A stretch of DNA of 64,000 bases from Alphaproteobacteria bacterium (GCA_009780035.1 WRAU01000002.1:1-64000), one strand, 5' to 3'. Numbered from the stretch's first letter, positions 45,267 to 55,169 are shown. Made by a program: numbers and translations. Notes: generated from the sequence alone by a model not told the origin.

Positions 45267-46074
45267 AGTTAATAATATTAATATTGCTAATAATTTGCCG
45301 TTTACTTTAATGGCTGGTCCCTGCGTTTTAGAAAGTAAAGACCATGCCATGTTTATGTGCGGTGAGTTGGTAAAAATTACGCGCGAACTTGGAATTAATC
45401 TTATTTATAAAAGTTCTTTCGATAAAGCCAATCGCACCTCAGTAAGTGCTAAGCGCGGCTTGGGTTTGGGTGATTCTTTAAAAGTTTTTGCCGATATTAA
45501 AGATAAGTTTAAGGTTCCTGTAATTACTGATGTGCATGAACCGCAGCAATGTGCTGAGGTTGCTGAGGTGATAGATGTATTACAGATTCCAGCTTTTTTA
45601 TGCCGTCAAACTGATTTGCTTTTAGCGGCAGGCAATACCTTAAGAGCTATTAATGTTAAAAAAGGACAATTTCTTGCCCCTTGGGATATGAAAAACATTG
45701 TGGCGAAAATAGAATCCACAGGCAATAAAAATATTATGCTATGCGAAAGAGGAGCGTCTTTTGGCTATAATAATTTAGTGGTAGATATGACCGGACTGCC
45801 GATTATGGCTCAAACCGGTTATCCAGTAATTTTTGATGCTACCCATTCGGTGCAGAAACCCGGCGGCGGCGGCGATAAAACTAGCGGCAACCGTGAGTTT
45901 GCTCCCGTGTTAGGTCGGGCAGCACTGGCAGTTGGCGTGGCTGGAATTTTTATGGAAGTCCACCAAGATCCTGATAATGCCCCAAGCGATGGTCCTAATA
46001 TGATTGAACTGTCTAAAACCAAACAGATATTAAGTGAATTCTTAAAATTTGATAGTCTTGCTAAATCGCTTTAA
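45250..46074 (+). CDS. kdsA: Kdo-8-phosphate synthase
   Basis: Condenses PEP and arabinose-5-P for Kdo of LPS. The protein is 274 aa. Family motifs [35 protein letters not shown], and [11 protein letters not shown]. Start ATG lies inside the end of pyrG with TGGAG upstream, indicating translational coupling. eno, which often follows, is absent; unrelated genes come next. Confidence 0.96.
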   Translation: MNHIVKVNNINIANNLPFTLMAGPCVLESKDHAMFMCGELVKITRELGINLIYKSSFDKANRTSVSAKRGLGLGDSLKVFADIKDKFKVPVITDVHEPQQCAEVAEVIDVLQIPAFLCRQTDLLLAAGNTLRAINVKKGQFLAPWDMKNIVAKIESTGNKNIMLCERGASFGYNNLVVDMTGLPIMAQTGYPVIFDATHSVQKPGGGGDKTSGNREFAPVLGRAALAVGVAGIFMEVHQDPDNAPSDGPNMIELSKTKQILSEFLKFDSLAKSL

Positions 46075-46086
46075 ATTGTATATAAT
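46058..46086 (+). promoter_or_regulatory. Promoter of the 46152 gene
   Basis: TTGCTA at 46058-46063, 17-base spacer, TATAAT at 46081-46086. It overlaps the kdsA stop region and would drive the coiled-coil gene and the AlkD-like gene. Confidence 0.6.
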
Positions 46087-46151
46087 ATGTAAAACTTGTA
46101 AAAGTATGGTTTGAAAATGAATATGGATTTAGCGTTGAAAAAGCAGGTAGT

Positions 46152-46463
46152 ATGAAAGAATTAGCAGACAAAGAGCCTAAATCTGTCAATATAGATTTAG
46201 AAGCATATTATAAGCTAGACAAAAAAATTGATATTGAGATAGAGAAATTATCTTCTAAAATTAAAACTATTGAGTTAGAGCAAAATAATAAGATAGATAG
46301 GCTAGAAGCTAAAATAGAACTTTTAGCTTCAAGAATGGATAATCTAGAAGATAAATTTAAAGATTTAGATGCCCGTATCAGCACTAAATTTAATCTGTTA
46401 GTGGGAATGTTTTTCGCCCAGTTTGCTGCAATTGTAGCAATCTTAGTAGTTATGATTAAATAA
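46152..46463 (+). CDS. Coiled-coil protein with C-terminal membrane anchor
   Basis: The protein is 103 aa. Residues about 20-78 form a heptad-patterned coiled coil (IDIEIEKLSSKIKTIELEQ, KIELLASRMDNLEDKFKDLD), and residues 82-102 are a single membrane helix (LVGMFFAQFAAIVAILVVMI). The layout matches small tail-anchored coiled-coil proteins (DUF1640/Bdr-like), but the family is not certain. Its function is unknown. The AlkD-like gene follows 11 bases later. Confidence 0.65.
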   Translation: MKELADKEPKSVNIDLEAYYKLDKKIDIEIEKLSSKIKTIELEQNNKIDRLEAKIELLASRMDNLEDKFKDLDARISTKFNLLVGMFFAQFAAIVAILVVMIK

Positions 46464-46474
46464 TATCTAAAATA

Positions 46475-47140
46475 ATGTTAAATTTCATAGAACAAAAATT
46501 TGCAGAATTAAAAAATCCAACGGATGCAGTTTGTCAAACTGCATATATGCGTTATAAATTTAAGTTTTTGGGAATTAAAAAACCGCTGATTAAAAATGTA
46601 ATGGTTGAATTATTAAAGCAATTCAATCCATCTCTTGAAGAAATAGTTCAATTAGCCGATACTTTATATTACAAAGAATATAGAGAATATCAGTATTTAG
46701 CTTTATATCTGCTGGAAAAAAGTGCCAAAAAATTAAATGAAAGCCATTTATCAATGCTAGAAAAAATGACTTTGCACGATTCTTGGTGGGATAGTGTAGA
46801 TGTTATAGCTTCTAACATTATTGGCATGGTATTATTTAAACTACCACCATATCAAAGAAAGCCCTATTTAGATAAATGGGAAAACAGCGATAATTTATGG
46901 CTTTTGCGAACTTGCATTATTTTTCAAATGAAATATAAAAAAGATATAGATACTGAATATCTCGCCCATATCTGCCAAAAGTTTAAACATCATGAAGATT
47001 TTTTCATAAGAAAAGCTATCGGCTGGATATTAAGGGAATATTCTAAAACTGACTATAATTGGGTTAAAGTATTTGTTAGCAATAATCCCGACCTTTCAAA
47101 TTTATCAAAAAAAGAGGCGTTGCGCCTACAGCTTTGCTAA
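46475..47140 (+). CDS. AlkD-like DNA alkylation repair protein
   Basis: The protein is 221 aa, all helical HEAT-like repeats. Family wording: YMRYKFKFLGIKKPLIKNVM, YKEYREYQYLALYLLEK, HDSWWDSVDVIASNIIG, WLLRTCIIFQMKY and DFFIRKAIGWILREYSKTD. AlkD enzymes are DNA glycosylases that remove alkylated bases. The ribosome site is weak, so it may be read by coupling with the gene before it. Confidence 0.9.
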   Translation: MLNFIEQKFAELKNPTDAVCQTAYMRYKFKFLGIKKPLIKNVMVELLKQFNPSLEEIVQLADTLYYKEYREYQYLALYLLEKSAKKLNESHLSMLEKMTLHDSWWDSVDVIASNIIGMVLFKLPPYQRKPYLDKWENSDNLWLLRTCIIFQMKYKKDIDTEYLAHICQKFKHHEDFFIRKAIGWILREYSKTDYNWVKVFVSNNPDLSNLSKKEALRLQLC

Positions 47141-47240
47141 TATTACCTGAATAGTAGAGTAAAAATTGTTCATTTTTTATCTCCAATATTTTATAAATAA
47201 TAAAACACTTATACAATCATGTCAACCATAATTATGTAAA

Positions 47241-48623
47241 TTATTTTTTCAAAATACGAATTAAGTCGGTGATGTTATTAATTTCAATAATTTCAAGGTT
47301 TGCAAAAATTTCTTCTTTAATTAATGCTTTTTGCTTTTTAGGAATTTTAGGAATGATGGCTTTTTCAAAGCCTAGACGCATTGTCTCACTCAGGCGTTTT
47401 TCTATATGACTTGTAGCACGAATTTGCCCCGATAAACTTATTTCGCCGAAAAATACTGTCCGCACTGGAATGGCAACCTCAAGGAATGAAGAAATTATAG
47501 ATGCCCCAATGGCTAAATCTAGGGCTGGTTCGGTAATTTTTAACCCGCCGGCGATATTTAAATAAATATCTTTGTTGGAAAATAAAATGCCGCAGCGCGA
47601 TTCCAGCACGGCAGTTATCATAGATAATCTATTAACATCAGCACCCACAACTGCCCTACGGGGAGAGGCAAAAACTGTTGGCACAAGCAGCGACTGCACT
47701 TCTACCAAAATAGGTCGCAGTCCCTCAATGCCGGCAAATACAGAAGTTCCGTTAATATTAGTAAGGTAATCGTGCAGAAACAGGGCAGAAGGGTTATCTA
47801 CCTCTTGCAGACCTTTTTCGCTCATTTCAAAAATCCCAATTTCGTCGGTTGCTCCAAAGCGGTTTTTCACCGCCCGTAGAATCCTAAAATTGTTATTTTT
47901 TTCACCTTCAAAATATAGCACACTGTCAACCATGTGTTCTAGCACTTTTGGTCCGGCTATTTGACCTTCGCGGGTTACATGACCTATCATAATTACGGTA
48001 ATATTTTGTCTTTTACAAAAGTTAATCAGCTCGTTGGCACAAGACCTTACCTGCGATACGCTGCCAGGAATGCCGCTAACGCTTTCTAAATACATGGTTT
48101 GAATGGAATCTATAATTAAAACTTCGGGTTTTATGCTTTCTAAAGAAAATAAAATATCCACAAGCGAAGTATGAGTGGCGATTTTTAGATTATCGTGGAT
48201 AACATCTAATCTGAGTGCCCGTCTTTTTAGTTGATCTATGGATTCTTCTCCAGATAAATAAACACATGAATGCTTCTTGCTTAAATTGGCAATTACCTGC
48301 ATTAAAAGGGTAGATTTTCCAATGCCCGGATCGCCGCCAACTAAAATAGCACTGCCAAGCACTAAGCCGCCGCCGCAAACTCTATCAAATTCTTTAATAT
48401 TTGATAAAAACCTTGGAATTACTTTAATTTCTTCTGCTAAATTGGCAAAAGTAATTTTATTAGGAGATCCTTGTAGAGAAGATGTTTTAGCAAACTGCGT
48501 TAGTGGGGCATTAGCAACTTCTTCAATAGTATTCCATGCCCCGCAGTTATCGCACTGTCCGCTCCACTTAGGAAAAGTTGCCTCACACTGAAGACACTTA
48601 AAAACTGTAGATTTTTTTGCCAT
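47241..48623 (-). CDS. radA: DNA repair protein RadA
   Basis: The protein is 460 aa: N-terminal C4 zinc finger (CLQCEATFPKWSGQCDNCG), RecA-like ATPase with Walker A GGDPGIGKSTLL, the RadA-specific KNRFG motif (VKNRFGATDEIG), and a C-terminal Lon-protease-like domain. It helps branch migration in recombination. It starts two bases downstream of the alr stop, completing the dnaB-alr-radA order. Confidence 0.96.
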   Translation of the reverse strand: MAKKSTVFKCLQCEATFPKWSGQCDNCGAWNTIEEVANAPLTQFAKTSSLQGSPNKITFANLAEEIKVIPRFLSNIKEFDRVCGGGLVLGSAILVGGDPGIGKSTLLMQVIANLSKKHSCVYLSGEESIDQLKRRALRLDVIHDNLKIATHTSLVDILFSLESIKPEVLIIDSIQTMYLESVSGIPGSVSQVRSCANELINFCKRQNITVIMIGHVTREGQIAGPKVLEHMVDSVLYFEGEKNNNFRILRAVKNRFGATDEIGIFEMSEKGLQEVDNPSALFLHDYLTNINGTSVFAGIEGLRPILVEVQSLLVPTVFASPRRAVVGADVNRLSMITAVLESRCGILFSNKDIYLNIAGGLKITEPALDLAIGASIISSFLEVAIPVRTVFFGEISLSGQIRATSHIEKRLSETMRLGFEKAIIPKIPKKQKALIKEEIFANLEIIEINNITDLIRILKK

Positions 48624-48624
48624 G

Positions 48625-49785
48625 TTAAATTACTATTTTAGGATACCGGCGGGTTAAGCGGTTTAATATATCGCAGTCTAGGGAGTTAGTAGAAGCAGAA
48701 AAATTTTCCAAGCTAATGGTCTCACCTATTATTTCAGCAACAGCGCCTTCTACGGCTAAATTTTCTGGTAAATCGGTAATATCAACTGTGGTTAAATCCA
48801 TTGACATGCAGCCAACTATAGGACATAAAAATCCGCTGATATTTGCTTTAGTGTTCGCAGTAAGGCTTCTTGGAATGCCATCGGCATAGCCTAAGAATAG
48901 AGTGGCGATTTTAGAGGGTCTTTTTGCCTCCCATAGATGTCCATAGCCAACTTTTTCACCTGCCTGCAGCATTTTTATTTGTTGAATAGTGCTGTAAAGA
49001 TAAAGCGCATTCTGCATAAACTGCTTATCAATATCTGCAATTACTGCTCCGTAAAGGGCTATGGCTGGGCGCACTAAATCTAAGGCGAATTTTTTATCAA
49101 CAAAAATTGCGTCCGATGCCGATAAGGAATATTTAGTTTTCGGCAGATATTTAATTAAATCAAGAAATTCATTGTATTGTTTTTCCATAACATCGGTGTG
49201 CTTAATGCTGGCAGTAGCAAAATGCGACATAATGTATTTAATATCAAAATTTTCTAAAAGCTCCTTATGCTGATGCAAATACATAATTTCAGCTCTCATA
49301 AGCGACAAACGATTGATGCCGGTTTCAATATGTAGAACGACAGGAAGTTTTTTGGCTTTGCTTTTTGCAAAATTGTTCCAGGATTCAATTTGATGCAAAG
49401 TATTCAACACTGGAATTAAATTATTTGCCAGTAATTCGTTTTGCTGTGCTGGCAATATAGGGTTTAGAATATAAATATTCGGCTGATAATTTTCGCTGAG
49501 AATTTCTTTAATATGGATTCCTTCTAAAAGGGTTGCCACAAAAATATGCTGGCATTGGACTTGCTTGGCAATTGGCAGAATATTTTCTACCGATAGTCCG
49601 TAGGCATTATTTTTTAGCACCCAAGATATTTCAGCGCCATTAGATTGTTCTTTAATTAAATTGTAATTTGCAGCAATAGCTTGGCTGTCAATAACCAAGC
49701 AGGTGCCGTATTTATTGAGTGTTTCTAATATAATAGGATTTTTAAGCATTTTAGACCAAACAGTTAAATTATAATGCTTAAGCAT
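48625..49785 (-). CDS. alr: Alanine racemase
   Basis: PLP enzyme making D-alanine for peptidoglycan. The protein is up to 386 aa. PLP-Lys motif is VLKNNAYGLS (family: VVKANAYG), and the second catalytic Tyr region is GYGHLWEAKRPSKIATLFLG with GCMSMDLTTVD. An in-frame ATG at 49749 is an equally likely start; neither has a clear ribosome site. It implies a peptidoglycan wall. Confidence 0.93.
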   Translation of the reverse strand: MLKHYNLTVWSKMLKNPIILETLNKYGTCLVIDSQAIAANYNLIKEQSNGAEISWVLKNNAYGLSVENILPIAKQVQCQHIFVATLLEGIHIKEILSENYQPNIYILNPILPAQQNELLANNLIPVLNTLHQIESWNNFAKSKAKKLPVVLHIETGINRLSLMRAEIMYLHQHKELLENFDIKYIMSHFATASIKHTDVMEKQYNEFLDLIKYLPKTKYSLSASDAIFVDKKFALDLVRPAIALYGAVIADIDKQFMQNALYLYSTIQQIKMLQAGEKVGYGHLWEAKRPSKIATLFLGYADGIPRSLTANTKANISGFLCPIVGCMSMDLTTVDITDLPENLAVEGAVAEIIGETISLENFSASTNSLDCDILNRLTRRYPKIVI

Positions 49786-49848
49786 AGCATATTATTTATG
49801 TTTTTGCAAAATTAAGTAAAGACATAATAGTATTATGGGGGAAGGAGG

Positions 49849-51297
49849 TTAGCGGGGATCGTGGAATTTATCTAAATCAACAAACTGCGTCCGCACGGCG
49901 TTAAACTGCAAGTCAACATTGCCGATGGCGCCATGACGGTTTTTGGCAATTATAACAGTTGCTTTGTTTTTTGCAGTATTAAGCCGCTGCTGCCAGTTTT
50001 CATACCGCTTTTTGAAAGCATCTTCATTTTCATCGCTTTTGCGCATTTGCGGTTCTTCTCTTTGCAGATAATATTCCTCACGGAAAATAAATGAAACCAC
50101 ATCGGCGTCTTGCTCAATAGATCCCGATTCCCTTAAATCACTAAGCATTGGTTTTTTATCATCTCTAGTTTCTACGGCTCTACTTAGCTGCGATAAGGCA
50201 ATAATAGGCACATCAAGTTCTTTAGCAATGGCTTTAAGGCTTCTGGTAATTTCGCTGACCTCATTCGTGCGGCTGTCTATTCTTCTATCTACGCGCAGCA
50301 GCTGAATATAGTCAATTACAATTAAGCCAATGCCGTGCTGCCTTTTAAGGCGGCGGCATTTGGTGCGCAGCATAGTGGTGGTAAGGCTGGCGGTATCGTC
50401 AATAAAAATTGGGATATTCTTTAAAGTTTGCACGGCAGCAGCCAGCCGTTCAAAATCAGAATCGCTAAGAATGCCTTTGCGCAAAGCATCACTAGATACG
50501 CCAACCTCAGAAGATAAAATACGGCTGGCAATTTGTTCTGCAGACATTTCTAATGAGAAAACAACAACTGGCGCACCCGGATTGCCTTTTTTAGAAAAAG
50601 TTTCTGCAGCATTATAGGCGATATTAGTAGCAAGGGCGGTTTTTCCCATAGAAGGTCTGCCGGCTAGCACAATTAAATCAGACCGCTGCAAGCCGCCTAG
50701 CTTATTATCTAAATCACGCAATCCTGTGGTTACGCCTGAGATGCCGTTTTTATATTGCGAGGCAATTTTTGCAGCGTTTAGAGCTAATTCAAGAGAGCTG
50801 CCAAAATCCATACTGTCTTTAGAAATACTTCCTTTTTCAGCCAGGCTGAAAATATCTCTTTCAATTTTAGAAATTTGGTTTGCAGACTCATCATCTTCCT
50901 GCAGATAATCGCTGATATTATTCTGCAATTCAAGAATTTGCCGCTTAATGTATAAATCGTATAGCAGATTGGCATAATCTTTATGTCCGCCAGTGCTTAC
51001 TATAGAATTAGTAAGGTCTAGCAGGTAATCAAAGGTAATATCTTTATACTCGGGAGCATAAGAAGAAAAATTAGAGATGGTAACAATATCGGCTACTTGA
51101 GATTTATCTAACAGAGTTTTAATAATGTTAAAAATCTGCTGATGCTTTTTTAAAAAGAAAACATCTTCAAATATTATTTCAGAAATTTCCTCGAAGAAAT
51201 TATTGCTGATAATTAAAAAGCCTAATAAAGATTTTTCCGCCTCAATATTAGAGAATTTTACTGCATCTTTATGTGTTTCTTTTGTAGGATTTTTCAT
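49849..51297 (-). CDS. dnaB: Replicative DNA helicase DnaB
   Basis: The protein is 482 aa. N-terminal DnaB domain (EAEKSLLGFLIISNN), then the RecA-like domain with Walker A AGRPSMGKTALA, Walker B IVIDYIQLL, and the arginine-finger region KNRHGAIG. It lies between two surface-protein genes and alr on the same strand. In related genomes rplI is the direct neighbour, so the surface genes look inserted. Confidence 0.97.
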   Translation of the reverse strand: MKNPTKETHKDAVKFSNIEAEKSLLGFLIISNNFFEEISEIIFEDVFFLKKHQQIFNIIKTLLDKSQVADIVTISNFSSYAPEYKDITFDYLLDLTNSIVSTGGHKDYANLLYDLYIKRQILELQNNISDYLQEDDESANQISKIERDIFSLAEKGSISKDSMDFGSSLELALNAAKIASQYKNGISGVTTGLRDLDNKLGGLQRSDLIVLAGRPSMGKTALATNIAYNAAETFSKKGNPGAPVVVFSLEMSAEQIASRILSSEVGVSSDALRKGILSDSDFERLAAAVQTLKNIPIFIDDTASLTTTMLRTKCRRLKRQHGIGLIVIDYIQLLRVDRRIDSRTNEVSEITRSLKAIAKELDVPIIALSQLSRAVETRDDKKPMLSDLRESGSIEQDADVVSFIFREEYYLQREEPQMRKSDENEDAFKKRYENWQQRLNTAKNKATVIIAKNRHGAIGNVDLQFNAVRTQFVDLDKFHDPR

Positions 51298-51335
51298 AGG
51301 GATTATTGTAGCCTAACTGCCATAAAAAAGCAAGG

Positions 51336-52352
51336 CTACTTTTTAAATATAGGAAGACTGAAAATTTTTCTGTAGTTGTAGTCGTCATAAAAAGTAGGGT
51401 TTCTTTTAAAGAAGTTATATCTTAATCCAATATCCACAGATTGAAAATTATTACCGCTAAGTATCTTACTGCTGCCTATCATATTAATGTTAGAATAGTT
51501 AAGAGTAATATCTATGTTTTCATCAACAGAATAATAAGTTCCTATTTTATATTGATAGGCTGGATAGGTAATTTGGGTTTTAGCAATTATATTACCCATA
51601 TCTATTATGGCTACGCCATAGCCAAGTCCAACTCCAGTAAATAAACTGAAACTTTGGCTAAGCGGCAGTTCGTATATGATATTCATAAATCCTAAATAAT
51701 TATTAGCATTTAGAGGATTGCTATTGCTAACAAATAACTCTCTGTCAATATCAGTAGAAAAGAAGGGTGTATCAAAAGAAGAATCTATTACCATAGTATT
51801 GAAATTATTTTCATTGGTGCCTGATATGGTTGTATAAATCCATTTATCAATATTATTAATTCCATTTGGTTTACAAGTATTATTAAAACTTCCAGATTGA
51901 TGGCAGAAAACTCCTATAATATTTTCGTAATCTTGGGTTCTGGAAATATCATAGATATAATTTTTTGGTTTAACCTTTAAAAAAATAGTTTTAATTTCGC
52001 CTTCAAATCGTAAGTTTTTAAAAGTATAGCCTCCGCTTAGTGCTAATATTGGCGCGTTTGTTTGCTGAAAATTAATTTCTTTAAGAATGCTGTTATAATT
52101 ATCAATGCTGGTATTTTTAATAGCAAATTCTGTAAAATTCCCTCCTTGTGTAGGTCGGCAAGGGTTTGTTTCTGTGCAGGGTTCATAAATTGTAGTTTGA
52201 TGCAAAGATTTTTGCTGATTAAAGCTGCCTACTTTAATATTGCTGTTTAATGTATATCCAGCAGTTCCGCCTATATAAAATCCGCTGCCATCAGCAGCTT
52301 TTAAAACTAAAGATGTAAAGACAAGCAAAAATATTAATGTAAGTATTTTCAT
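51336..52352 (-). CDS. P44/Msp2-like outer-membrane surface protein
   Basis: The protein is 338 aa. A signal peptide ends at about residue 19 (LVLKA). The barrel pattern includes GFYIGGTAGYTLN, ALSGGYTFKNLRFEGEI, NIIYELPLSQSFSLFTGVGLGYG and the closing VDIGLRYNFF, typical of the Surface_Ag_2 (P44/Msp2) group known from Rickettsiales. Two Cys (CTETNPC) are in the first loop. Paralog of the next gene. Ribosome site is weak. Confidence 0.78.
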   Translation of the reverse strand: MKILTLIFLLVFTSLVLKAADGSGFYIGGTAGYTLNSNIKVGSFNQQKSLHQTTIYEPCTETNPCRPTQGGNFTEFAIKNTSIDNYNSILKEINFQQTNAPILALSGGYTFKNLRFEGEIKTIFLKVKPKNYIYDISRTQDYENIIGVFCHQSGSFNNTCKPNGINNIDKWIYTTISGTNENNFNTMVIDSSFDTPFFSTDIDRELFVSNSNPLNANNYLGFMNIIYELPLSQSFSLFTGVGLGYGVAIIDMGNIIAKTQITYPAYQYKIGTYYSVDENIDITLNYSNINMIGSSKILSGNNFQSVDIGLRYNFFKRNPTFYDDYNYRKIFSLPIFKK

Positions 52353-52358
52353 GGCTGC

Positions 52359-53279
52359 CTACAATATATACATCAAACTAAAATCAATGCTATTTTGTGA
52401 GATTGGCTTAACATTAAAATTATTAAACTTAATATTACCGATAGAGTTAACGCTGGTAAAAGAAAATAACAGACGGAGATGCTGAGATTTATAAGGAATA
52501 TAATAAGTTCCAAGTTTGTATTGATAGGCATAAAAGTAGCTGCTGCCGTTAAGATTTATAGTTGTATTGCTATTAGATGTTAGTTTAATAGTAGCCCAGC
52601 CCGCACCAACTCCAGAAAACAAGCCGAAATATTTCATAACGGGAATATCGTATAAAACATTCATAAAGTAGTAGTTAATGTTATTTGCAAATGAAATGTA
52701 AGGAGTTTCTCCGTTGTTATTAGCAATGTAATTAAATAAGTTATCATAAAAATTTTTATCAAAATTTTCTTCAGTATTAAGTGTTGAAAATAGCTCATTG
52801 CATCTTGGAATATCTGAATCATTAATACCTGGTCCGCTGCTGGCGGCACCGCATTCAATAATATTTTGAATATTTACATTTGAATTAATTTTAGTTTGCA
52901 GATTTTCAAGTTTTTTTTTCATGCCAGATAACCTAAATTCTCCTTCAACTCTTAAGTTGTTCAAAAATATGTAGCCTATGGCGAAAGTATATGATGGAGT
53001 ATTGGGGGCTTTTATTTTATAAGATGATACCGAAAAATTATTAGTTTCTGTTTTCGTATTATATAAATTACCAAACTCTATTCCTCCTGGAGTATCCCAA
53101 AGATAGCAATTTTCACAAATGAGCTCTTTATTAGACTGCGAAGAATTAACAGTAAAATTAGGGTAAAGCTCAGCTTTACCGTTATTGATAATCTCGTTGG
53201 TATTATTGCTTAAAGAAGCTCCAGCCGAGAAGTAAAATTCAGCATAAGATTTTTGAATATTTAAAAAATTAAACACCAA
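52359..53279 (-). CDS. P44/Msp2-like surface protein, signal peptide out of frame (possible phase variant)
   Basis: The protein is 306 aa from a TTG at 53279, giving MVFNFLNIQKSYA with a very short hydrophobic part. An ATG at 53316 encodes a much better signal start (MIRFWIFFSS), but a run of nine T bases (53278-53286) puts it in another frame. Loss of one T would join them into a normal signal peptide ending KSYA. The barrel matches its paralog: FMNVLYDIPVMKYFGLFSGVGAGWA and AYQYKLGTYY. See the poly-T entry. Either phase variation, decay or a sequencing indel is possible. Confidence 0.72.
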   Translation of the reverse strand: MVFNFLNIQKSYAEFYFSAGASLSNNTNEIINNGKAELYPNFTVNSSQSNKELICENCYLWDTPGGIEFGNLYNTKTETNNFSVSSYKIKAPNTPSYTFAIGYIFLNNLRVEGEFRLSGMKKKLENLQTKINSNVNIQNIIECGAASSGPGINDSDIPRCNELFSTLNTEENFDKNFYDNLFNYIANNNGETPYISFANNINYYFMNVLYDIPVMKYFGLFSGVGAGWATIKLTSNSNTTINLNGSSYFYAYQYKLGTYYIPYKSQHLRLLFSFTSVNSIGNIKFNNFNVKPISQNSIDFSLMYIL

Positions 53280-53286
53280 AAAAAAA
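53278..53286 (-). repeat. Nine-base poly-T tract at the surface-protein start
   Basis: A run of nine A on the plus strand (T on the coding strand) lies between codon 10 of the ATG frame and the barrel frame. Length 8 (or 11) would fuse the signal peptide to the barrel; length 9 does not. Confidence 0.85.
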
Positions 53287-53399
53287 GCTGCTAAAAAATA
53301 TCCAAAATCTAATCATATATTTATAACTATCATAGGGAGGGGAGGTAAAACAAGTTTTTTTAGAAATATTAATATTTTATTGCGTATTTTTTGATAATA

Positions 53400-53437
53400 A
53401 AAAAGCATTAAAACAGGTATTGTTTTAATGCTTTTTA
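53400..53437 (-). terminator. Intrinsic terminator after rplI
   Basis: AAAAAGCATTAAAAC / GTTTTAATGCTTTTT with a seven-base loop, followed by T on the minus strand, 24 bases after the rplI stop. It isolates the surface-protein genes from the rplI transcript. Confidence 0.9.
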
Positions 53438-53460
53438 TTTAGATAATAAACTGCGGCAAA

Positions 53461-54090
53461 TTACTTTTGAGAATCTTCAGCTTCAAAAGAATCCATAGCG
53501 TTTTCTACATTAACTTTTTGATTTTTTTCTATTTGCTCAATATTCTCAAGAGCTTCAAAAAGCGCTTCATCTTCAAGATCTTTTTTAGTAAGGTGCGATT
53601 TAGATTTGCCAGAAACAAAATCGTTTAATTGTGCTTCAGCTTCTTCCGCACTTCTAGCCACATTAACAATAATTTTAGCATGAACTTCCGGGTGCAGATC
53701 TAAAGTTAATTCATAAACTCCTAAAGATTTAATAGGATCGGCAATAGCTACCTGCGATTTATTTACAGAATAACCTTCATCGGTTAAAGATTTTGCAATA
53801 TCTTGCGATTTTACTGAACCATATAAAAACCCAGATTCACCAGCACTTTTCACCAGCACTAATTTTAAGCCGTCAACTTTAGAAAAAACTGCTTCAGCTT
53901 CTTTTTTTAAGTTAAGATTTTGCAGTTCTAACTCAGCTTTCTTAGTTTCAAAAACTTTTTTGTTAGCTTCGGTTGCCCGCAGACCTTTTTCTCTAGGAAT
54001 TAGAAAATTTCTAGCATAGCCGTCTTTAACATTTACAATATCACCGATTTGTCCTAATTTTGCGATTCTTTGTAATAAAATTACTTCCAT
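53461..54090 (-). CDS. rplI: Ribosomal protein L9 with C-terminal extension
   Basis: The protein is 209 aa. The N-terminal domain is canonical (EVILLQRIAKLGQIGDIVNV, GYARNFLIPREKGL). The usual L9 end falls near residue 150, after which about 60 residues of acidic/Gln/Asn-rich sequence continue (VSGKSKSHLTKKDLEDEALF...). Extended L9 tails occur in some alphaproteobacteria. Ribosome site AGAGGAAAAAA upstream. DUF2232 gene lies 17 bases upstream. Confidence 0.95.
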   Translation of the reverse strand: MEVILLQRIAKLGQIGDIVNVKDGYARNFLIPREKGLRATEANKKVFETKKAELELQNLNLKKEAEAVFSKVDGLKLVLVKSAGESGFLYGSVKSQDIAKSLTDEGYSVNKSQVAIADPIKSLGVYELTLDLHPEVHAKIIVNVARSAEEAEAQLNDFVSGKSKSHLTKKDLEDEALFEALENIEQIEKNQKVNVENAMDSFEAEDSQK

Positions 54091-54107
54091 TTTTTTCCTC
54101 TAAAAAA

Positions 54108-55034
54108 CTATCTTTTTAACATTATTCTTCTTGTTTCAATTATAAAACCTAAGATGCTGAACACAGCAATCAGTTCAATAAACATTACTACCACAAATAC
54201 GATATATAGCATATTTATAAAAAAACTATTGCGGCTTTTTATTCTATTCCATAAGAAAGTGAAGCCTGTGTAAAAGTATCCAAAACATAAAATAAACAAT
54301 ACATTGTAAAAAATATAATATAAATTTTGTTGATTATCAAGAAAATTATGAGTGAATAGTGAGAAAATTACCACAAGAATAAAAATATAGGTGTAGGCAG
54401 AGGGCAGATCGTATTTTAAAACCACTTCTTTGTTCTGAATAATTTTAGATTTTAAAGAAATATGCAGTGCCAAATGATAGTTAAAAACCAGCCAAACAAT
54501 ATATACTACCGTTATTATGGTTGGCAGTATAAAAGCGATAATTTCTAACTGTTGCGGTAAATTTTTAATGCTTTCAAGCTCTTCGCCGATATACTGGTTA
54601 GCATAAATGGAAAGAAAAGTAATGGTATCGTAAATAATATTATGAATGCTAAGATTTTTAATAAAGCCGTAGTATATTAAAATCCCAGCACAAATTATGC
54701 TGCTGTAAAGTGCAGCAGCGGCAAGAATATTTCCCGAGCTGATGCTTTTAAATCTTAAAGTTATTGCTGATAGGAAAATAGCTGGTAAAATAAAAGTTAT
54801 GCCTATTAAAAGCGATAGCTCTGGTGCAAAAAAGGCAATTACGATTAATGTTATGATAATTGGTAAAAATGAAATAAGACCCTGCCAAAATGCCGATAGA
54901 AAAACTGGCAGCAGAACTATTACCAATAAAATAAAACTTAAAAAATTAATATCGTTTGAGGCGGCAAGCAAAAGAATGGCAAAGAATATCATTCCTGAAA
55001 AAACTGAATAAAACATGCTGTTTACTATTTTCAT
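54108..55034 (-). CDS. DUF2232 multi-pass membrane protein
   Basis: The protein is 308 aa with about eight hydrophobic helices spread over the length, a YybS/DUF2232-like layout. In alphaproteobacteria this family sits between rpsR and rplI, as it does here, which is the main reason for the call. Function unknown. Poly-Ile/Phe composition is high. It lies 17 bases before rplI in the same direction. Confidence 0.75.
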   Translation of the reverse strand: MKIVNSMFYSVFSGMIFFAILLLAASNDINFLSFILLVIVLLPVFLSAFWQGLISFLPIIITLIVIAFFAPELSLLIGITFILPAIFLSAITLRFKSISSGNILAAAALYSSIICAGILIYYGFIKNLSIHNIIYDTITFLSIYANQYIGEELESIKNLPQQLEIIAFILPTIITVVYIVWLVFNYHLALHISLKSKIIQNKEVVLKYDLPSAYTYIFILVVIFSLFTHNFLDNQQNLYYIFYNVLFILCFGYFYTGFTFLWNRIKSRNSFFINMLYIVFVVVMFIELIAVFSILGFIIETRRIMLKR

Positions 55035-55169
55035 TAGCTGCTAACCTTTTTTAAATATCCGCATTAGATTATATTACAAATTGCTTTATATCACAATAAA
55101 AATTGATAATTGATTTATAATAATGGTTTCCGTTATATTATAATCATGCAATCAAAAGCGTAAAGAAAA

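Noticed and set aside
53335..53352. G-rich run (GGGAGGGGAGG) as a quadruplex or ribosome site
   Set aside because: On the plus strand no gene follows it, and one short run is weak evidence; it may only be part of the surface-gene upstream region.
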